This document shows positions 15,676-24,243 of a DNA stretch of 41,419 nt, piece by piece (within the stretch, counting starts at the first letter, position 1; each line of letters begins with the position of its first letter). The notes below the pieces were generated by a model. That model saw nothing but the letters and a program-made list of their open reading frames with translations. It had not been told where the DNA came from and made no database searches. Source of the DNA: Desulfurellaceae bacterium (GTDB taxonomy: Bacteria; Desulfobacterota; Binatia; Bin18); the NCBI GenBank assembly GCA_021296095.1, contig JAGWBB010000017.1, forward strand, positions 44,859 to 86,277. Reading direction: 5' to 3'. The translations under genes were made by a program, and so were the position numbers.

Positions 15676-16146
15676 ATGACAGACGCGAGCATGCTGCACG
15701 AACTCTTTGAGCGCGACCGGATTCGAGACATCGTCCACCGCTACTGCTGGGCGGTCGATAGAGGCACGCTGGAAGAAGTCATGGCCCTGTTCGATGACGA
15801 GTGTGACCTGTTGCTCATCCCGGGCAGCAGACGCGCCGGCCGTGAAGCCGTCGAGCGCTGGTACGGCCGCTATATGAGTCACCGGCTGGAGTGCCTGCGC
15901 CACCTGATCCACAACCAGGTCATTACGCTCGACAAGGACCGGGCGACGTCCAAGAGCTATTTTGATGCGGTCGGCGATCTGCGGGGCGAATCCATTGTGG
16001 TCGGCGGTTTTTATGAGGATACGCTGCGTAAGGTCGACGACCGGTGGAAGTTCAGCGAAAAAATTATCCGGGTCGATTTCATGGGCCCCCTGAGCCAGGG
16101 CTGGGGCGGCGAAAAGATCAAAACCAAACCGTGGTGGTACGACTGA
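15676..16146 (+). CDS. SnoaL-like / NTF2-like fold protein
   Basis: A 156-residue protein of the SnoaL-like domain family. The start LHELFERDRIRDIVHRYCWAVDRG is the usual first helix, followed by LFDDECDLL, and the later strands WKFSEKIIRVDF match the cone-shaped NTF2 fold. Members act as small hydrolases, isomerases, dehydratases or ligand binders; H21 and D27 near the first helix are possible active-site residues but no specific reaction can be assigned. GGAG is 7 bases before the ATG. It follows the GST gene closely and ends 26 bases from the convergent DUF2332 gene. Confidence 0.75.
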   Translation: MTDASMLHELFERDRIRDIVHRYCWAVDRGTLEEVMALFDDECDLLLIPGSRRAGREAVERWYGRYMSHRLECLRHLIHNQVITLDKDRATSKSYFDAVGDLRGESIVVGGFYEDTLRKVDDRWKFSEKIIRVDFMGPLSQGWGGEKIKTKPWWYD

Positions 16147-16172
16147 GCCCAGGGTCGGCTTATCTCCCCGTC

Positions 16173-17261
16173 TCACTCGTCAGCAGCCGCTTGCCACGCC
16201 AACCACCGGCCGTGGGCGTGGCAGTCAGCCCGGTGTCGCCGGCCGATCCGGCCGTCCACAAAATCCGTCAGATACAGACGCCCCCAGCCCTCTCGTACCC
16301 CCTCCATGGTCAGCAAGGCGACCGGACGATCCTGTGAGCAGGCGCTGAGCAAATCTCGCAGCGCCTGACGCCCGTCGGCCGAGAACTGGTTCAGCACCAT
16401 GGTCGCGTACACACACAGCTGGCTGGCCGGTGGCACTTCTTCGAGCAGGGCCGGCAGCCGCTCAAGCGCGTCGCCCTTGAGAACCGGAACCGGATGGGCT
16501 CGGGCCACCCGGGCCGCAGCCTCAAGCGTTTGGTGTCGCTCGATATGCTCGGGAAAAATCAGGGCGCGTATCCAGCGCATGGCGGCAACGTCGTTCACGT
16601 CAATCGGATTGAGGTCGATGCCCCGACGCCACGCCACCCGCATGGCCGGGGGCATGGCGGGCAGAGGAGTATCACCCCGGACCTGGGTCGTCAGGTGGAC
16701 CGGCGAGCCGACATCTCCCCAGCTGTGGGACACGCCCGAGGGGAGAGCGTAGCGGTGATAATAGCGGTCCCAGTGCAGATTCAGGCCGGCGCTGGTGCCG
16801 ATTTCAATCAGGGCCAGCGGCAGGTCGGCGGCACGCCGGGCCACCTCGGCGAACAGCGGCAGCAGACAGGTCGTCCGCCGCACGACATTGGTCTGGACCA
16901 AGCGTGTTTCAAGCACCGACCGGATGTGCTCCTGCCGGCTCCAGACAAAATCCTGGAACAGCGCGTAGGTCTCGGGGCCGGGCGTACGCGCCGGATTTTC
17001 GTCGGCCAGCACATCGGGGTAATAGGCGCGCAGCGGATGCTGCACCCCGCTCAGCAGCAGCTCGTGGACTGCGGCAAACAACAGGTTGGCCGAGAGTTGG
17101 GACGGCGGGCAGGAGGCGGCAAAGCGCAGCATGTCCGGGTCGTTCAGCACGCCGCGCGACAGAACCTGATACAGGGGCGAGCCGTTTTCCGGCGCCTGGT
17201 ACTCGGCGAAGTTGTGGAAGTAGCGCCGCACCCGGTCGATATCACTGCGTGGAGGAGCCAT
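16173..17261 (-). CDS. DUF2332 family protein
   Basis: A 362-residue protein matching the DUF2332 family: an N-terminal helical part (YFHNFAEYQAPENGSPLY), a central LALIEIGTSAGLNLHWDRY motif that looks like a Rossmann-type nucleotide or SAM loop, and a C-terminal VYATMVLNQFSADGRQAL region. The family has no established biochemical function; the EIGTSAGLNL loop suggests a methyltransferase-like fold. It is transcribed alone and is divergent from the acyl-CoA-dehydrogenase-like gene. Confidence 0.75.
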   Translation of the reverse strand: MAPPRSDIDRVRRYFHNFAEYQAPENGSPLYQVLSRGVLNDPDMLRFAASCPPSQLSANLLFAAVHELLLSGVQHPLRAYYPDVLADENPARTPGPETYALFQDFVWSRQEHIRSVLETRLVQTNVVRRTTCLLPLFAEVARRAADLPLALIEIGTSAGLNLHWDRYYHRYALPSGVSHSWGDVGSPVHLTTQVRGDTPLPAMPPAMRVAWRRGIDLNPIDVNDVAAMRWIRALIFPEHIERHQTLEAAARVARAHPVPVLKGDALERLPALLEEVPPASQLCVYATMVLNQFSADGRQALRDLLSACSQDRPVALLTMEGVREGWGRLYLTDFVDGRIGRRHRADCHAHGRWLAWQAAADE

Positions 17262-17350
17262 ATATTCCTCACTGGGCCAGAGCGGTGTTGGTCCCCGTAC
17301 TCGGCATATGCGCCGTTTTGTCCCAAACCAGCGTCTGATACAAGAGTGCC

Positions 17351-18520
17351 ATGAACACTACAGATCCCCAGACCTTTCTTGAGGCCGTTCGTGGTCTCGC
17401 CCCCCAGATTCAGGCCCGGATCGCCCAGATGGAGGCCGACCGCTGCCTGCCGGTCGAGCTTGCCCAGATCATGGCTGAACTCGGCATCTTTCGCCTGATG
17501 ATTCCCAGGAGTCTGGGCGGGCTGGAAATGGACCTCCTGCCGGCCCTGCACGTGTTTGAAGAAATTTCCCAGATAGACGGCTCGACCGGCTGGTGCGCGA
17601 TGATCGGCGCCACCGGCGGCACGACGAGTGCCTTTCTGAGCGAAGAGGTGGCACGGGAGATCTACGCCAGCGACCCCAAGGTCATCACCGCCGGCGCCAT
17701 TGCCCCCTACGGCCAGGCCCAGCCCACGAACGGCGGCTACCGGGTGACCGGCCGCTGGCCGTTCAACAGCGGCTGCCAGCACAGCCAGTGGCTGATGGGC
17801 ACTAGCGTGATTGTTGACAACGGCCAGCCGCGTAAGGCGCCAAACGGCTACCCGGAAACGCGGATGATGATTTTTCCGGCGGCCGAGGTCGAGATTCTCG
17901 ACACCTGGTCGGTGTCTGGTCTGCGCGGCAGCGGCAGCCACGACATTGCGGTCCAGGACGTGTTCGTGCCCGATGAGCGGGCCGTGGCGTATGGGGTTGG
18001 CACCCGCCACCAATCCGGCCCGCTGTACACCTTTCCCATTTTTGGCCTGCTGGCCGTCAGCGTGGCCAGCGTGGCTACCGGGATGGCCCGCGGCGCCATC
18101 ACAAACTTTGTCGAACTGGCAAAAACCAAGCATCTGACCGGCAGCAGCCGTCTGCTGAGCCAGCGCGCCGTGATCCAGACCCAGGTCGCCCAGGCCGAGG
18201 CAACCCTGCGGGCCGGCCGGGCATTCATGTTCCAGACGGTCCAGGACGTGTGGGACAGGGTGGTGGCCGGCCACAAGATCGGTCAGCGCGACAGAGCCCT
18301 GCTACGCCTGTCAGCCTGCCACGCCACCAGCGCCTCGGCCCAGGCTATCGACCTGATGTACCAGGCGGCCGGGACCGCAGCCATCTGGGACACCAGCCCG
18401 CTGCAGCGCCACTTCCGCGACGTGCACGTCCTCAGCCAGCACGCCGTTATTGCCCCACCGATTTCAGAGGTAGCGGGAAAAATCCTGCTGGGGGTCGAAA
18501 CGACATTTCCGATGTTGTAA
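17351..18520 (+). CDS. Acyl-CoA dehydrogenase-fold flavoprotein, probably group D monooxygenase-like
   Basis: A 389-residue protein with the acyl-CoA dehydrogenase fold. The N-terminal helical domain carries LGIFRLMIPRSLGGLEMDL and DGSTGWC (residues 76-82). The DGST form is typical of the HsaA/HpaB/IacA-like two-component monooxygenases rather than acyl-CoA dehydrogenases. The beta domain has YRVTGRWPFNSGCQHSQWL and the SGLRGSGSHDI stretch. It may hydroxylate an aromatic or indole-type substrate using reduced FMN from a separate reductase, which is not nearby. No Shine-Dalgarno sequence is visible. A TACAAG box (17339-17344) would place transcription start at the ATG itself, so the message may be leaderless. 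Confidence 0.75.
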   Translation: MNTTDPQTFLEAVRGLAPQIQARIAQMEADRCLPVELAQIMAELGIFRLMIPRSLGGLEMDLLPALHVFEEISQIDGSTGWCAMIGATGGTTSAFLSEEVAREIYASDPKVITAGAIAPYGQAQPTNGGYRVTGRWPFNSGCQHSQWLMGTSVIVDNGQPRKAPNGYPETRMMIFPAAEVEILDTWSVSGLRGSGSHDIAVQDVFVPDERAVAYGVGTRHQSGPLYTFPIFGLLAVSVASVATGMARGAITNFVELAKTKHLTGSSRLLSQRAVIQTQVAQAEATLRAGRAFMFQTVQDVWDRVVAGHKIGQRDRALLRLSACHATSASAQAIDLMYQAAGTAAIWDTSPLQRHFRDVHVLSQHAVIAPPISEVAGKILLGVETTFPML

Positions 18521-18542
18521 ACAAGCGAGCATCAGCCGTTGG

Positions 18543-18561
18543 GCACGCCGTCCGAGCGTGC
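18543..18561 (+). other. Hairpin in the msrB leader
   Basis: GCACGC (18543-18548) and GCGTGC (18556-18561) form a 6-base stem with a 7-base loop between the acyl-CoA-dehydrogenase-like stop and the msrB ribosome site. There is no T-run. It could be a weak terminator or leader structure. Confidence 0.3.
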
Positions 18562-18588
18562 TAAGACGACAGGCAGGAGGATATCGGC

Positions 18589-18996
18589 ATGGCACGAAAA
18601 GTTGAAAAAACAGACGCAGAGTGGAAAGAGATTTTGAATCCAGCCCAGTTTGCGGTGTGTCGGGGCAAAGGCACCGAACCGGCCTTCAGCGGCAAATACG
18701 CCCACTCCAAGGACCCCGGCGTCTACCAGTGTTCGTGCTGCGGGGCAGACCTGTTCGACTCTGAGACCAAGTACGAGTCGGGCACGGGCTGGCCGAGCTT
18801 CTGGCAGCCGCTCGAGGCCGAAAATGTGGAAACCGAGGAAGATCGGAGCTGGGGCATGGTCCGCACCGAAGTCACGTGCAGTTCCTGCGGCGCCCATCTG
18901 GGCCACGTCTTTGAAGACGGCCCGGAGCCGACCGGTCTGCGCTACTGCATGAATTCGGTGTCGCTGAATCTGGTGCCTAAGGACGGCAAAGACTAG
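18589..18996 (+). CDS. msrB: Peptide-methionine (R)-S-oxide reductase MsrB
   Basis: A 135-residue cytoplasmic MsrB that reduces the R isomer of methionine sulfoxide in proteins. All landmarks are present: zinc ligands C48 and C51 (CSCCG), C97 and C100 (CSSCG); GTGWPSFW (65-72); [10 protein letters not shown] (103-112); and the catalytic cysteine C120 in RYCMNS. It is a stand-alone MsrB, not fused to MsrA. AGGAGG lies 8 bases upstream of the ATG. It follows the acyl-CoA-dehydrogenase-like gene by 68 bases and ends 12 bases from argC on the other strand. Confident call. Confidence 0.95.
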   Translation: MARKVEKTDAEWKEILNPAQFAVCRGKGTEPAFSGKYAHSKDPGVYQCSCCGADLFDSETKYESGTGWPSFWQPLEAENVETEEDRSWGMVRTEVTCSSCGAHLGHVFEDGPEPTGLRYCMNSVSLNLVPKDGKD

Positions 18997-19008
18997 CCCG
19001 GGCTGGGT

Positions 19009-19959
19009 CTACACCGGCAGGCCGGTTGTCTCGGCCACGCCGAGCATCAGATTCAAGTTCTGAATGGCTACGCCGCACGCCCCTTTGCCCAGATTATCCA
19101 GGGTTGCCACCAGCAGGATATGGCCCGAGGGATGCGGCAACACGTGGAGTTCCAGCCGGTTGGTGTCATTACACGCCTGGGGGTTGAGGCTGCGCTCCTC
19201 AAGGATTCCCCCCGGGGGTACGAGCCTGACGAAGGGTTCATGTTGGTAGCGCTGCTGAAAGACCTCCCACACCGCCTCACCCGTCGTGCCGGGCGGCAGG
19301 AGCGAGGCGTGGAGCGGCACCTCAACCCGCATACCACAGCGAAAGGGACCGACGGCCGGCACGAACTGCGGGTCGTGGTCCAGTCCGGCGTAACACACCA
19401 TCTCGGGGATATGCTTGTGGCGGCTGGTCAGCGCATACGGGGCCTCGTAGGGCAGCCCGCCCAGCCCCAACTGCGGGTCCTCCCACTTGTCGATCAGCGC
19501 CCGGCCGCCGCCCGAATAGCCGGACAGGGCATGGATGGACAGCCCGGCCTGGGATGTCAGCACGCCGGCGTCAATCAGCGGCCGGACCAGTAGCACGAAG
19601 GCCGAGGCGTAACAGCCGGGGTTGGCGACCCGCTTGGCGGTCCGGATGGCGTCCCGCTGTTCCGGTTGCAGCTCGGGCAAGCCGTAGACCCAGCCGTCTG
19701 CCACCCGGTGCGCGGTGCTGGCGTCAATCAGACGGGTCGGGCTGTCTTTGACCCAGTCGGCCGCCTGTTGAGACGCCTCGTTGGGCAGACACAGCACCGC
19801 GATGTCCGCAGCCAGCAGACACTCCCGACGCGCAGCCTCGCTCTTGCGGCGGTCCTCGGCCGGGCTGATGATTTCGAGGTCGCAGCGGTTCGCCAGCCAC
19901 TCCCTGATACGCAGGCCGGTCGTGCCGACATGCCCGTCAATGTAGACCTTTGGACGCAT
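19009..19959 (-). CDS. argC: N-acetyl-gamma-glutamyl-phosphate reductase, type 2
   Basis: A 316-residue enzyme of arginine biosynthesis that reduces N-acetylglutamyl phosphate to the semialdehyde with NADPH. The N-terminal dinucleotide fold starts VYIDGHVGTTGLRI. The catalytic cysteine is C116 in ANPGCYASA, and RHKHIPE (180-186) supplies the general-base histidine H183. The short length (about 310 residues) and the LSGYSGGGRALI stretch point to the type 2 form. It is 51 bases downstream of the esterase gene on the same strand, not beside other arg genes. AAAGGA is about 10 bases upstream of the ATG. Confidence 0.9.
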   Translation of the reverse strand: MRPKVYIDGHVGTTGLRIREWLANRCDLEIISPAEDRRKSEAARRECLLAADIAVLCLPNEASQQAADWVKDSPTRLIDASTAHRVADGWVYGLPELQPEQRDAIRTAKRVANPGCYASAFVLLVRPLIDAGVLTSQAGLSIHALSGYSGGGRALIDKWEDPQLGLGGLPYEAPYALTSRHKHIPEMVCYAGLDHDPQFVPAVGPFRCGMRVEVPLHASLLPPGTTGEAVWEVFQQRYQHEPFVRLVPPGGILEERSLNPQACNDTNRLELHVLPHPSGHILLVATLDNLGKGACGVAIQNLNLMLGVAETTGLPV

Positions 19960-20010
19960 ACCCCGGAGATCCTTTCGTCCGCTCAGGCTATCCCTGTCGT
20001 CACTGGGCGG

Positions 20011-21135
20011 CTAGGCCGCCGACCTGGCCTCCAGACTCTCGAACCAGGGCAGCACCACGGTTTCGTTGATGCTGTAGGGATAGGCGTGGCCCCAGTCCGG
20101 AATCTCGCGAAAGGTTATCGGATAGCCGAGCCCGCTGAGCAGTTGCTGGGTCTGGCGGGCAAAGTCGATGGGAAAGATCGGGTCCTTTTCGCCGTGGACG
20201 AGCAGGATGGGCAGGTCCAGACCCCGCCCCCGTCGCAGCAGTTGATCAGCCGCAGTGTGGAGCTGGGAGGAAATCGGCGCAATCCCGGCAAACAGCTGGG
20301 GAAAGCTCAGGCCCAGGATATGGGTGAAAATCCCCCCGTCGGAAAAGCCCGAGGCGTACACCCGGCTGCGGTCAACCGCGTAGGTCTGCCACACCTCGTC
20401 GAGCATCAGACGGACGGAGCGCAGATCGATGACCGGGTTGGGCGGTGTGCCCGGTGTGCGAATGGCCGACCAGGTCTCGCGAGACGATTTGGGCGACAGC
20501 AGCAAGTAGCCCTTGCTCTTGGCCAGGCGCAGCCAGGTCAGAATGTAATCGTCGTCCCGACTATAACCGCCGTGCAGACACACAATGAGCGGCCACGTTT
20601 TGTGCGGCGTGTAGTTCTCGGGCACGTATAGCGAGTAGGCATAGCGCTGCTCGGTCTGTTCTTTCCGGATCAGACCGACCGGCACGTCGAGGTCCGGGCT
20701 CCGGGTTTCCAGGCGGGTCAGCTCGGGCAGGACCTCGGGCAGCACCCAGTACTGCTGGAGCAACGGCAGGTCGGCCCGGATGCGATACAACACCTGTTTG
20801 CCCAGACACAGCAGAAAGCGACCCTTCAGAAAACGGATGGCAAAGTCGCGTCCGACGGCGCTTGCAAACGCTCCATAGGCGTCAGCGCAGTGCTCAATCG
20901 CCTTGCCAAAACTGGTGTGAAAATCGCTCAGCTGCTGGGGGGGAGCGAGGTCGGCCAACTCGATCTTGAGGTCGTGAAACAGCTCACCGACCGTGGCTTC
21001 CAGGGCATCCCGCTGCTCGGCCAGGCGCGACATATGCAGCTGTTCCTGATAGGTCTCCATCGTCCGCAAAAAGGGCAGCAGTTTTTCTTCAAGCTGGTGA
21101 ATGCCGACGGTGTAGCGTTCCGTTGCAGCGTCCAT
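20011..21135 (-). CDS. Alpha/beta hydrolase (esterase/depolymerase-like) with N-terminal helical extension
   Basis: A 374-residue protein. The C-terminal 220 residues are an alpha/beta hydrolase of the polyhydroxyalkanoate-depolymerase/dienelactone-hydrolase type: oxyanion strand IVCLHGGYS (184-192), nucleophile S265 in SGFSDGG, acid D318 in HGEKDP and base H350 in WGHAYP. The first 150 residues are almost all helical and unlike the usual lid or signal peptide; no signal sequence is present, so it is cytoplasmic. The start at 21135 has GGGGAGG upstream. It is divergent from the WS/DGAT gene, which supports a role with storage esters or polyesters, but the substrate is inferred only from context. 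Confidence 0.75.
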   Translation of the reverse strand: MDAATERYTVGIHQLEEKLLPFLRTMETYQEQLHMSRLAEQRDALEATVGELFHDLKIELADLAPPQQLSDFHTSFGKAIEHCADAYGAFASAVGRDFAIRFLKGRFLLCLGKQVLYRIRADLPLLQQYWVLPEVLPELTRLETRSPDLDVPVGLIRKEQTEQRYAYSLYVPENYTPHKTWPLIVCLHGGYSRDDDYILTWLRLAKSKGYLLLSPKSSRETWSAIRTPGTPPNPVIDLRSVRLMLDEVWQTYAVDRSRVYASGFSDGGIFTHILGLSFPQLFAGIAPISSQLHTAADQLLRRGRGLDLPILLVHGEKDPIFPIDFARQTQQLLSGLGYPITFREIPDWGHAYPYSINETVVLPWFESLEARSAA

Positions 21136-21266
21136 GGCCCCTCCCCTTTGTGGCTCAGTCTGGTGGTCTCTGCCCGGCCAGACTGTCACAAGCACGACCG
21201 AAAAGGCAAGCCAACCGCCCGGACGGGCTCTGTCCAGGTGCGAGTATTCTTGCTACACACACGGGT

Positions 21267-22703
21267 ATGCCCGAACACCACCAGCGCCGGCTGAGTTCCC
21301 TGGAAGCCTCCTTCCTGTACCGCGAGCAGCCCTGTCAGCCCATGCACATCGGCGGCTGCGGGGTCTACGAGGGCGAGGTCTCGCGCCAGACCCTGGTTCG
21401 TCTGCTCGAGGAGCGCCTCCATCTGCTGCCCCGCTACCGACAAAAAGTGGTGGCCGCTCCGTTCGGTATTGCCCACCCGAGCTGGCAGGACGACCCGCAG
21501 TTCGACCTGTCCCACCACATTGAGGAGCGAACGCTGCCCGAGCCCGGCGATGACCGGGTGTTATCCGTTGTTGGCGGCCGGATTTTCGCCGAACCCCTCG
21601 ACCGGACCCATCCGCTGTGGAAGCTCAGCCTGATCCGCGGCCGCCGCGACGGCAACACCGCGATTCTGGCCAAGGTCCACTACGCCATGGTCGAAGGCGT
21701 GACCGGTACGGCGCTGACCACCGTCCTGCACGACCTGCGGCCCGACGCGCCCCCGCCCTCGCCCCCGTCCGGCGCCTGGACGGCCGAGCCCGGGCCGGAC
21801 TTTTTGGGCCAGCTGCAAAACGCTCTGCGCGACGCCATCGCCACCACGGCCACGCTCACCGTCGATCAGGCCCAGCGTGTATGGTCTAGCTGGCAGGCTT
21901 CCTCAGACTCTCAGCCTCAATTCAGCACGGCTACCGAGGTACTGTCTCCCCTGCTGCGACCGGTTTCCCAGCTGCCGTTTAACGGCTGCCTGTCCGGCGC
22001 GCGCCAGTTTGCCTGGACCGAACTCGCCTTTCCCGAAATCCGGGCGATTCGGTCGGCCTTGGGGGGCAGCGTCAACGATGTCGTGCTGACGATTATCTCC
22101 GGCGGTCTGGGCAGCTATCTGCGGACCAAGGGATACGCGCTGGACAGCCTCGAACTCCGCCTCGCCTACCCAGTGACGTTGCGGCGTCATGCCGGCGGAA
22201 ACGGTGCTGCGGATGAGACACAGGCGCCGCTTGTTTCGACTATGATCGTGCCGCTGTACCCGGGCATTGCCGACCCGGTCCGACGTTTTACGGCCGAGCA
22301 CCGTGCCCTGGAAGCACTCAAGACCCAGCGCCAGGCCCAGACCCTGGCCGAGTTCCAGAGCCTGGGTCGCCTCCTACCGCCGGCCCTCCAGGCTCTCAGC
22401 CAGCAGCTCGGACTGCCCGTGGCCAATACGGTCTCGCTCAACGTTCCCGGCCCCCAGATTCCGCTCTATCTGGCCGGCCATAAGCGCCTCGCCCTCTACC
22501 CGATCGGTCCGCTCAACGCCAACATCGGCCTGTTCCACATCACCTCCAGCTACCACCACAGGCTGACCATCGGTGTCACCGTCGATCCCCAGCTGATGCC
22601 GGATGTGTGGCACTACACGGACTGCCTGCGTGGGGCGTTTCAGGAACTGCGCGACGCGGCCGACCGCAGTCCATCCGACAAGACGACCCGGCACGTCGCC
22701 TGA
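21267..22703 (+). CDS. WS/DGAT family acyltransferase with altered active-site motif
   Basis: A 478-residue protein of the wax ester synthase/diacylglycerol acyltransferase family, which makes wax esters and triacylglycerols from acyl-CoA. Seen: SSLEASFLYRE start, PLDRTHPLW (110-118), AKVHYAMVEG (135-144), SVNDVVLTIISGGLGSYL and NVPGPQIPLYLAG near the end. The hallmark HHxxxDG reads HYAMVEG here: the second histidine is Y139 and the aspartate is E143. In characterised members that histidine is essential, so activity is doubtful or changed. The frame is open further upstream, but 21267 starts at the family's usual N-terminus; no clear ribosome site precedes it. Confidence 0.85.
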   Translation: MPEHHQRRLSSLEASFLYREQPCQPMHIGGCGVYEGEVSRQTLVRLLEERLHLLPRYRQKVVAAPFGIAHPSWQDDPQFDLSHHIEERTLPEPGDDRVLSVVGGRIFAEPLDRTHPLWKLSLIRGRRDGNTAILAKVHYAMVEGVTGTALTTVLHDLRPDAPPPSPPSGAWTAEPGPDFLGQLQNALRDAIATTATLTVDQAQRVWSSWQASSDSQPQFSTATEVLSPLLRPVSQLPFNGCLSGARQFAWTELAFPEIRAIRSALGGSVNDVVLTIISGGLGSYLRTKGYALDSLELRLAYPVTLRRHAGGNGAADETQAPLVSTMIVPLYPGIADPVRRFTAEHRALEALKTQRQAQTLAEFQSLGRLLPPALQALSQQLGLPVANTVSLNVPGPQIPLYLAGHKRLALYPIGPLNANIGLFHITSSYHHRLTIGVTVDPQLMPDVWHYTDCLRGAFQELRDAADRSPSDKTTRHVA

Positions 22704-22705
22704 GC

Positions 22706-22719
22706 CCGGTCTGGACCGG
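22706..22719. other. Short palindrome between convergent genes
   Basis: CCGGTC-TG-GACCGG lies between the WS/DGAT and GNAT stops. It may help stop transcription from either side; no T-run is present. Confidence 0.25.
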
Positions 22720-22726
22720 TCGTCCG

Positions 22727-23296
22727 CTAGACCGTCGGCTCGGTCAAGCCCGTCACGTCATAGGCCATGATCATCAGATCGTGGGTCTGGCCATCCCGAT
22801 CAATCACAAAATCGGACAGCAGGGCTTCGGGCTGAAAGCCCAAGTGCTCAAAGGTCGCAATTGCCCCTTTTTGCTCGGGCATCATCTGGGCCACGATGCG
22901 GCTCAGCCCCATGTCACGGGCCAGGACGAAGATCTCGCGGGCCAGTTGACGGCCCAGCCCCTGGCCGCGATAGGCGGGGCCGATCAAAATCCGGATTTCT
23001 CCCAGATGGCGCTGCCAGGTGACTTGATGGTGGTGCAGAATCGCATAGCCGGCAATCTGGCCGTCGGCCTCGGCGATGATGGTGGCGGTGGTATTCTCTT
23101 CGAGCTGGCGCACCCATTGTCTGACCACCTCGGGCTTGGTGATGTCCATCCGCAGGTGGAGCAGGTCGGAGGCTGGCAGACTGTTGGCAAAACTGACCAG
23201 TCGATTGGCGTCGAACGCACTCATCGGTCGCAGGGTGACGGCCAAGCCGTTGCGCAGGGTGATAAGCAGAGGAGAGGTGCGCTGTGTGTGTTCCAT
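22727..23296 (-). CDS. GNAT family N-acetyltransferase
   Basis: A 189-residue GCN5-related acetyltransferase. The acetyl-CoA pyrophosphate loop is YRGQGLGRQL (residues 108-117), after the strand EIRILIGP, and the last conserved region is FEHLGFQPEALL. The target could be a small molecule, a peptide or a protein N-terminus. GGAG is 8 bases before the ATG. It is convergent with the WS/DGAT gene and divergent from the lipase gene, separated from the latter by a 138-base control region. Confidence 0.85.
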   Translation of the reverse strand: MEHTQRTSPLLITLRNGLAVTLRPMSAFDANRLVSFANSLPASDLLHLRMDITKPEVVRQWVRQLEENTTATIIAEADGQIAGYAILHHHQVTWQRHLGEIRILIGPAYRGQGLGRQLAREIFVLARDMGLSRIVAQMMPEQKGAIATFEHLGFQPEALLSDFVIDRDGQTHDLMIMAYDVTGLTEPTV

Positions 23297-23394
23297 GCCG
23301 GGACTCCAGTCTCAGGTCTTGCTCCAGGTCGCGTCTTCTTATCCCAGTCTGCCATGGGCTGGCAAGAGCGGCGCCCGCAGCCGACCCGGGTCAA

Positions 23395-23426
23395 TGCTTG
23401 CAAAATTTCCCATCCCTTGCTAGCAA
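23395..23426 (+). promoter_or_regulatory. Shared promoter/operator element of the lipase gene
   Basis: TGCTTGCA (23395-23402), 16 bases, GCTAGCA (23419-23425). Inside it, TTGCAA (23398-23403) and TAGCAA (23421-23426) form a -35/-10 pair with a 17-base spacer. The predicted start near 23433 is two bases before the ATG at 23435. The same element occurs at 26125-26155 and 26567-26597. Confidence 0.7.
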
Positions 23427-23434
23427 TGGCGAGC

Positions 23435-24217
23435 ATGAACTGGCACTCCGCTCCGGCCTATCCCGACTATGTGTGGCAGCTGTCTCACCTTCTGCCCTCC
23501 CCCATATACCGGGCTCCTCCCCTCTCCCCCGGCACGGGTGAACCTATCCTGTTGATTCCGGGTTTCCTGGCCGGCGACTGGACGCTGCGGGTGATGGCCG
23601 GCTGGCTGAACCGTCTCGGCTATCAGTCCTACCTGTCGGGCATTGACTGGAATGTTGACTGTCCGAACCGGACCGGTGAACTCCTGGGCTGGCGGGTTGA
23701 CCACATTCTTCAGGAAACCGGTCAGCCGCTGACCGTCATCGGACACAGTCTGGGCGGCATGCTGGCCCGTTTTCTGGGCGCGACCTATCCGACAAAAATC
23801 AGCAGCGTCATTGCCATCGGCTCACCGCTCAGCCCGCCCGTCAAGGTCAACCCCATCGTCCTGGTTGCCTCGCACGTCTTATACCCGATCAGACGGGTGC
23901 GCGGCCGCGTTCCCGCCGAGTGCGGAAGCCTGGAGTGTAGCTGCCAGTTTCAACAGACCGCGTTCGGCCCCTTTCCCCCGCGCGTCGGCTTCGCCTCCAT
24001 CTTCTCCAAAGACGACGAAATCGTCGCCTGGCACTCCAGCGTTGACCCCGAGGGCCAAAACCTCGAGGTGCCGGGCAGACACCTGGGACTGATTGTGAAT
24101 CGCTATGTCTATCAGGCCCTGCTCCAGGTCCTGTCAGGGGAGGAAGACGAATCCGTTGGCACCGAGGCATCGCTTGGCGCCAACGGACAGGCGGGAGAAG
24201 ACGACAACGCGGACTGA
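23435..24217 (+). CDS. Lipase-like alpha/beta hydrolase
   Basis: A 260-residue alpha/beta hydrolase of the lipase type: oxyanion strand ILLIPGFLAGDW (38-49), nucleophile S105 in VIGHSLGGML, acid D193 or D194 in SKDDEIV and base H216 in GRHLG. A Cys-rich stretch (C163, C168, C170) sits in the cap region. There is no clear signal peptide, so action on internal neutral lipid is plausible. The ATG at 23426 overlaps the -10 box and is rejected; 23435 follows the predicted transcription start by two bases and has no Shine-Dalgarno, so the message is probably leaderless. It shares its promoter element with the phasin-like and XRE genes, tying it to lipid-granule metabolism. Confidence 0.8.
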   Translation: MNWHSAPAYPDYVWQLSHLLPSPIYRAPPLSPGTGEPILLIPGFLAGDWTLRVMAGWLNRLGYQSYLSGIDWNVDCPNRTGELLGWRVDHILQETGQPLTVIGHSLGGMLARFLGATYPTKISSVIAIGSPLSPPVKVNPIVLVASHVLYPIRRVRGRVPAECGSLECSCQFQQTAFGPFPPRVGFASIFSKDDEIVAWHSSVDPEGQNLEVPGRHLGLIVNRYVYQALLQVLSGEEDESVGTEASLGANGQAGEDDNAD

Positions 24218-24243
24218 GGGCGACGGCTTGGCCGTCCGTCCGC

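Noticed and set aside
23426-23434. Earlier ATG for the lipase gene
   Set aside because: Its A is the last base of the predicted -10 box, so it would not be in the message; no ribosome site either.
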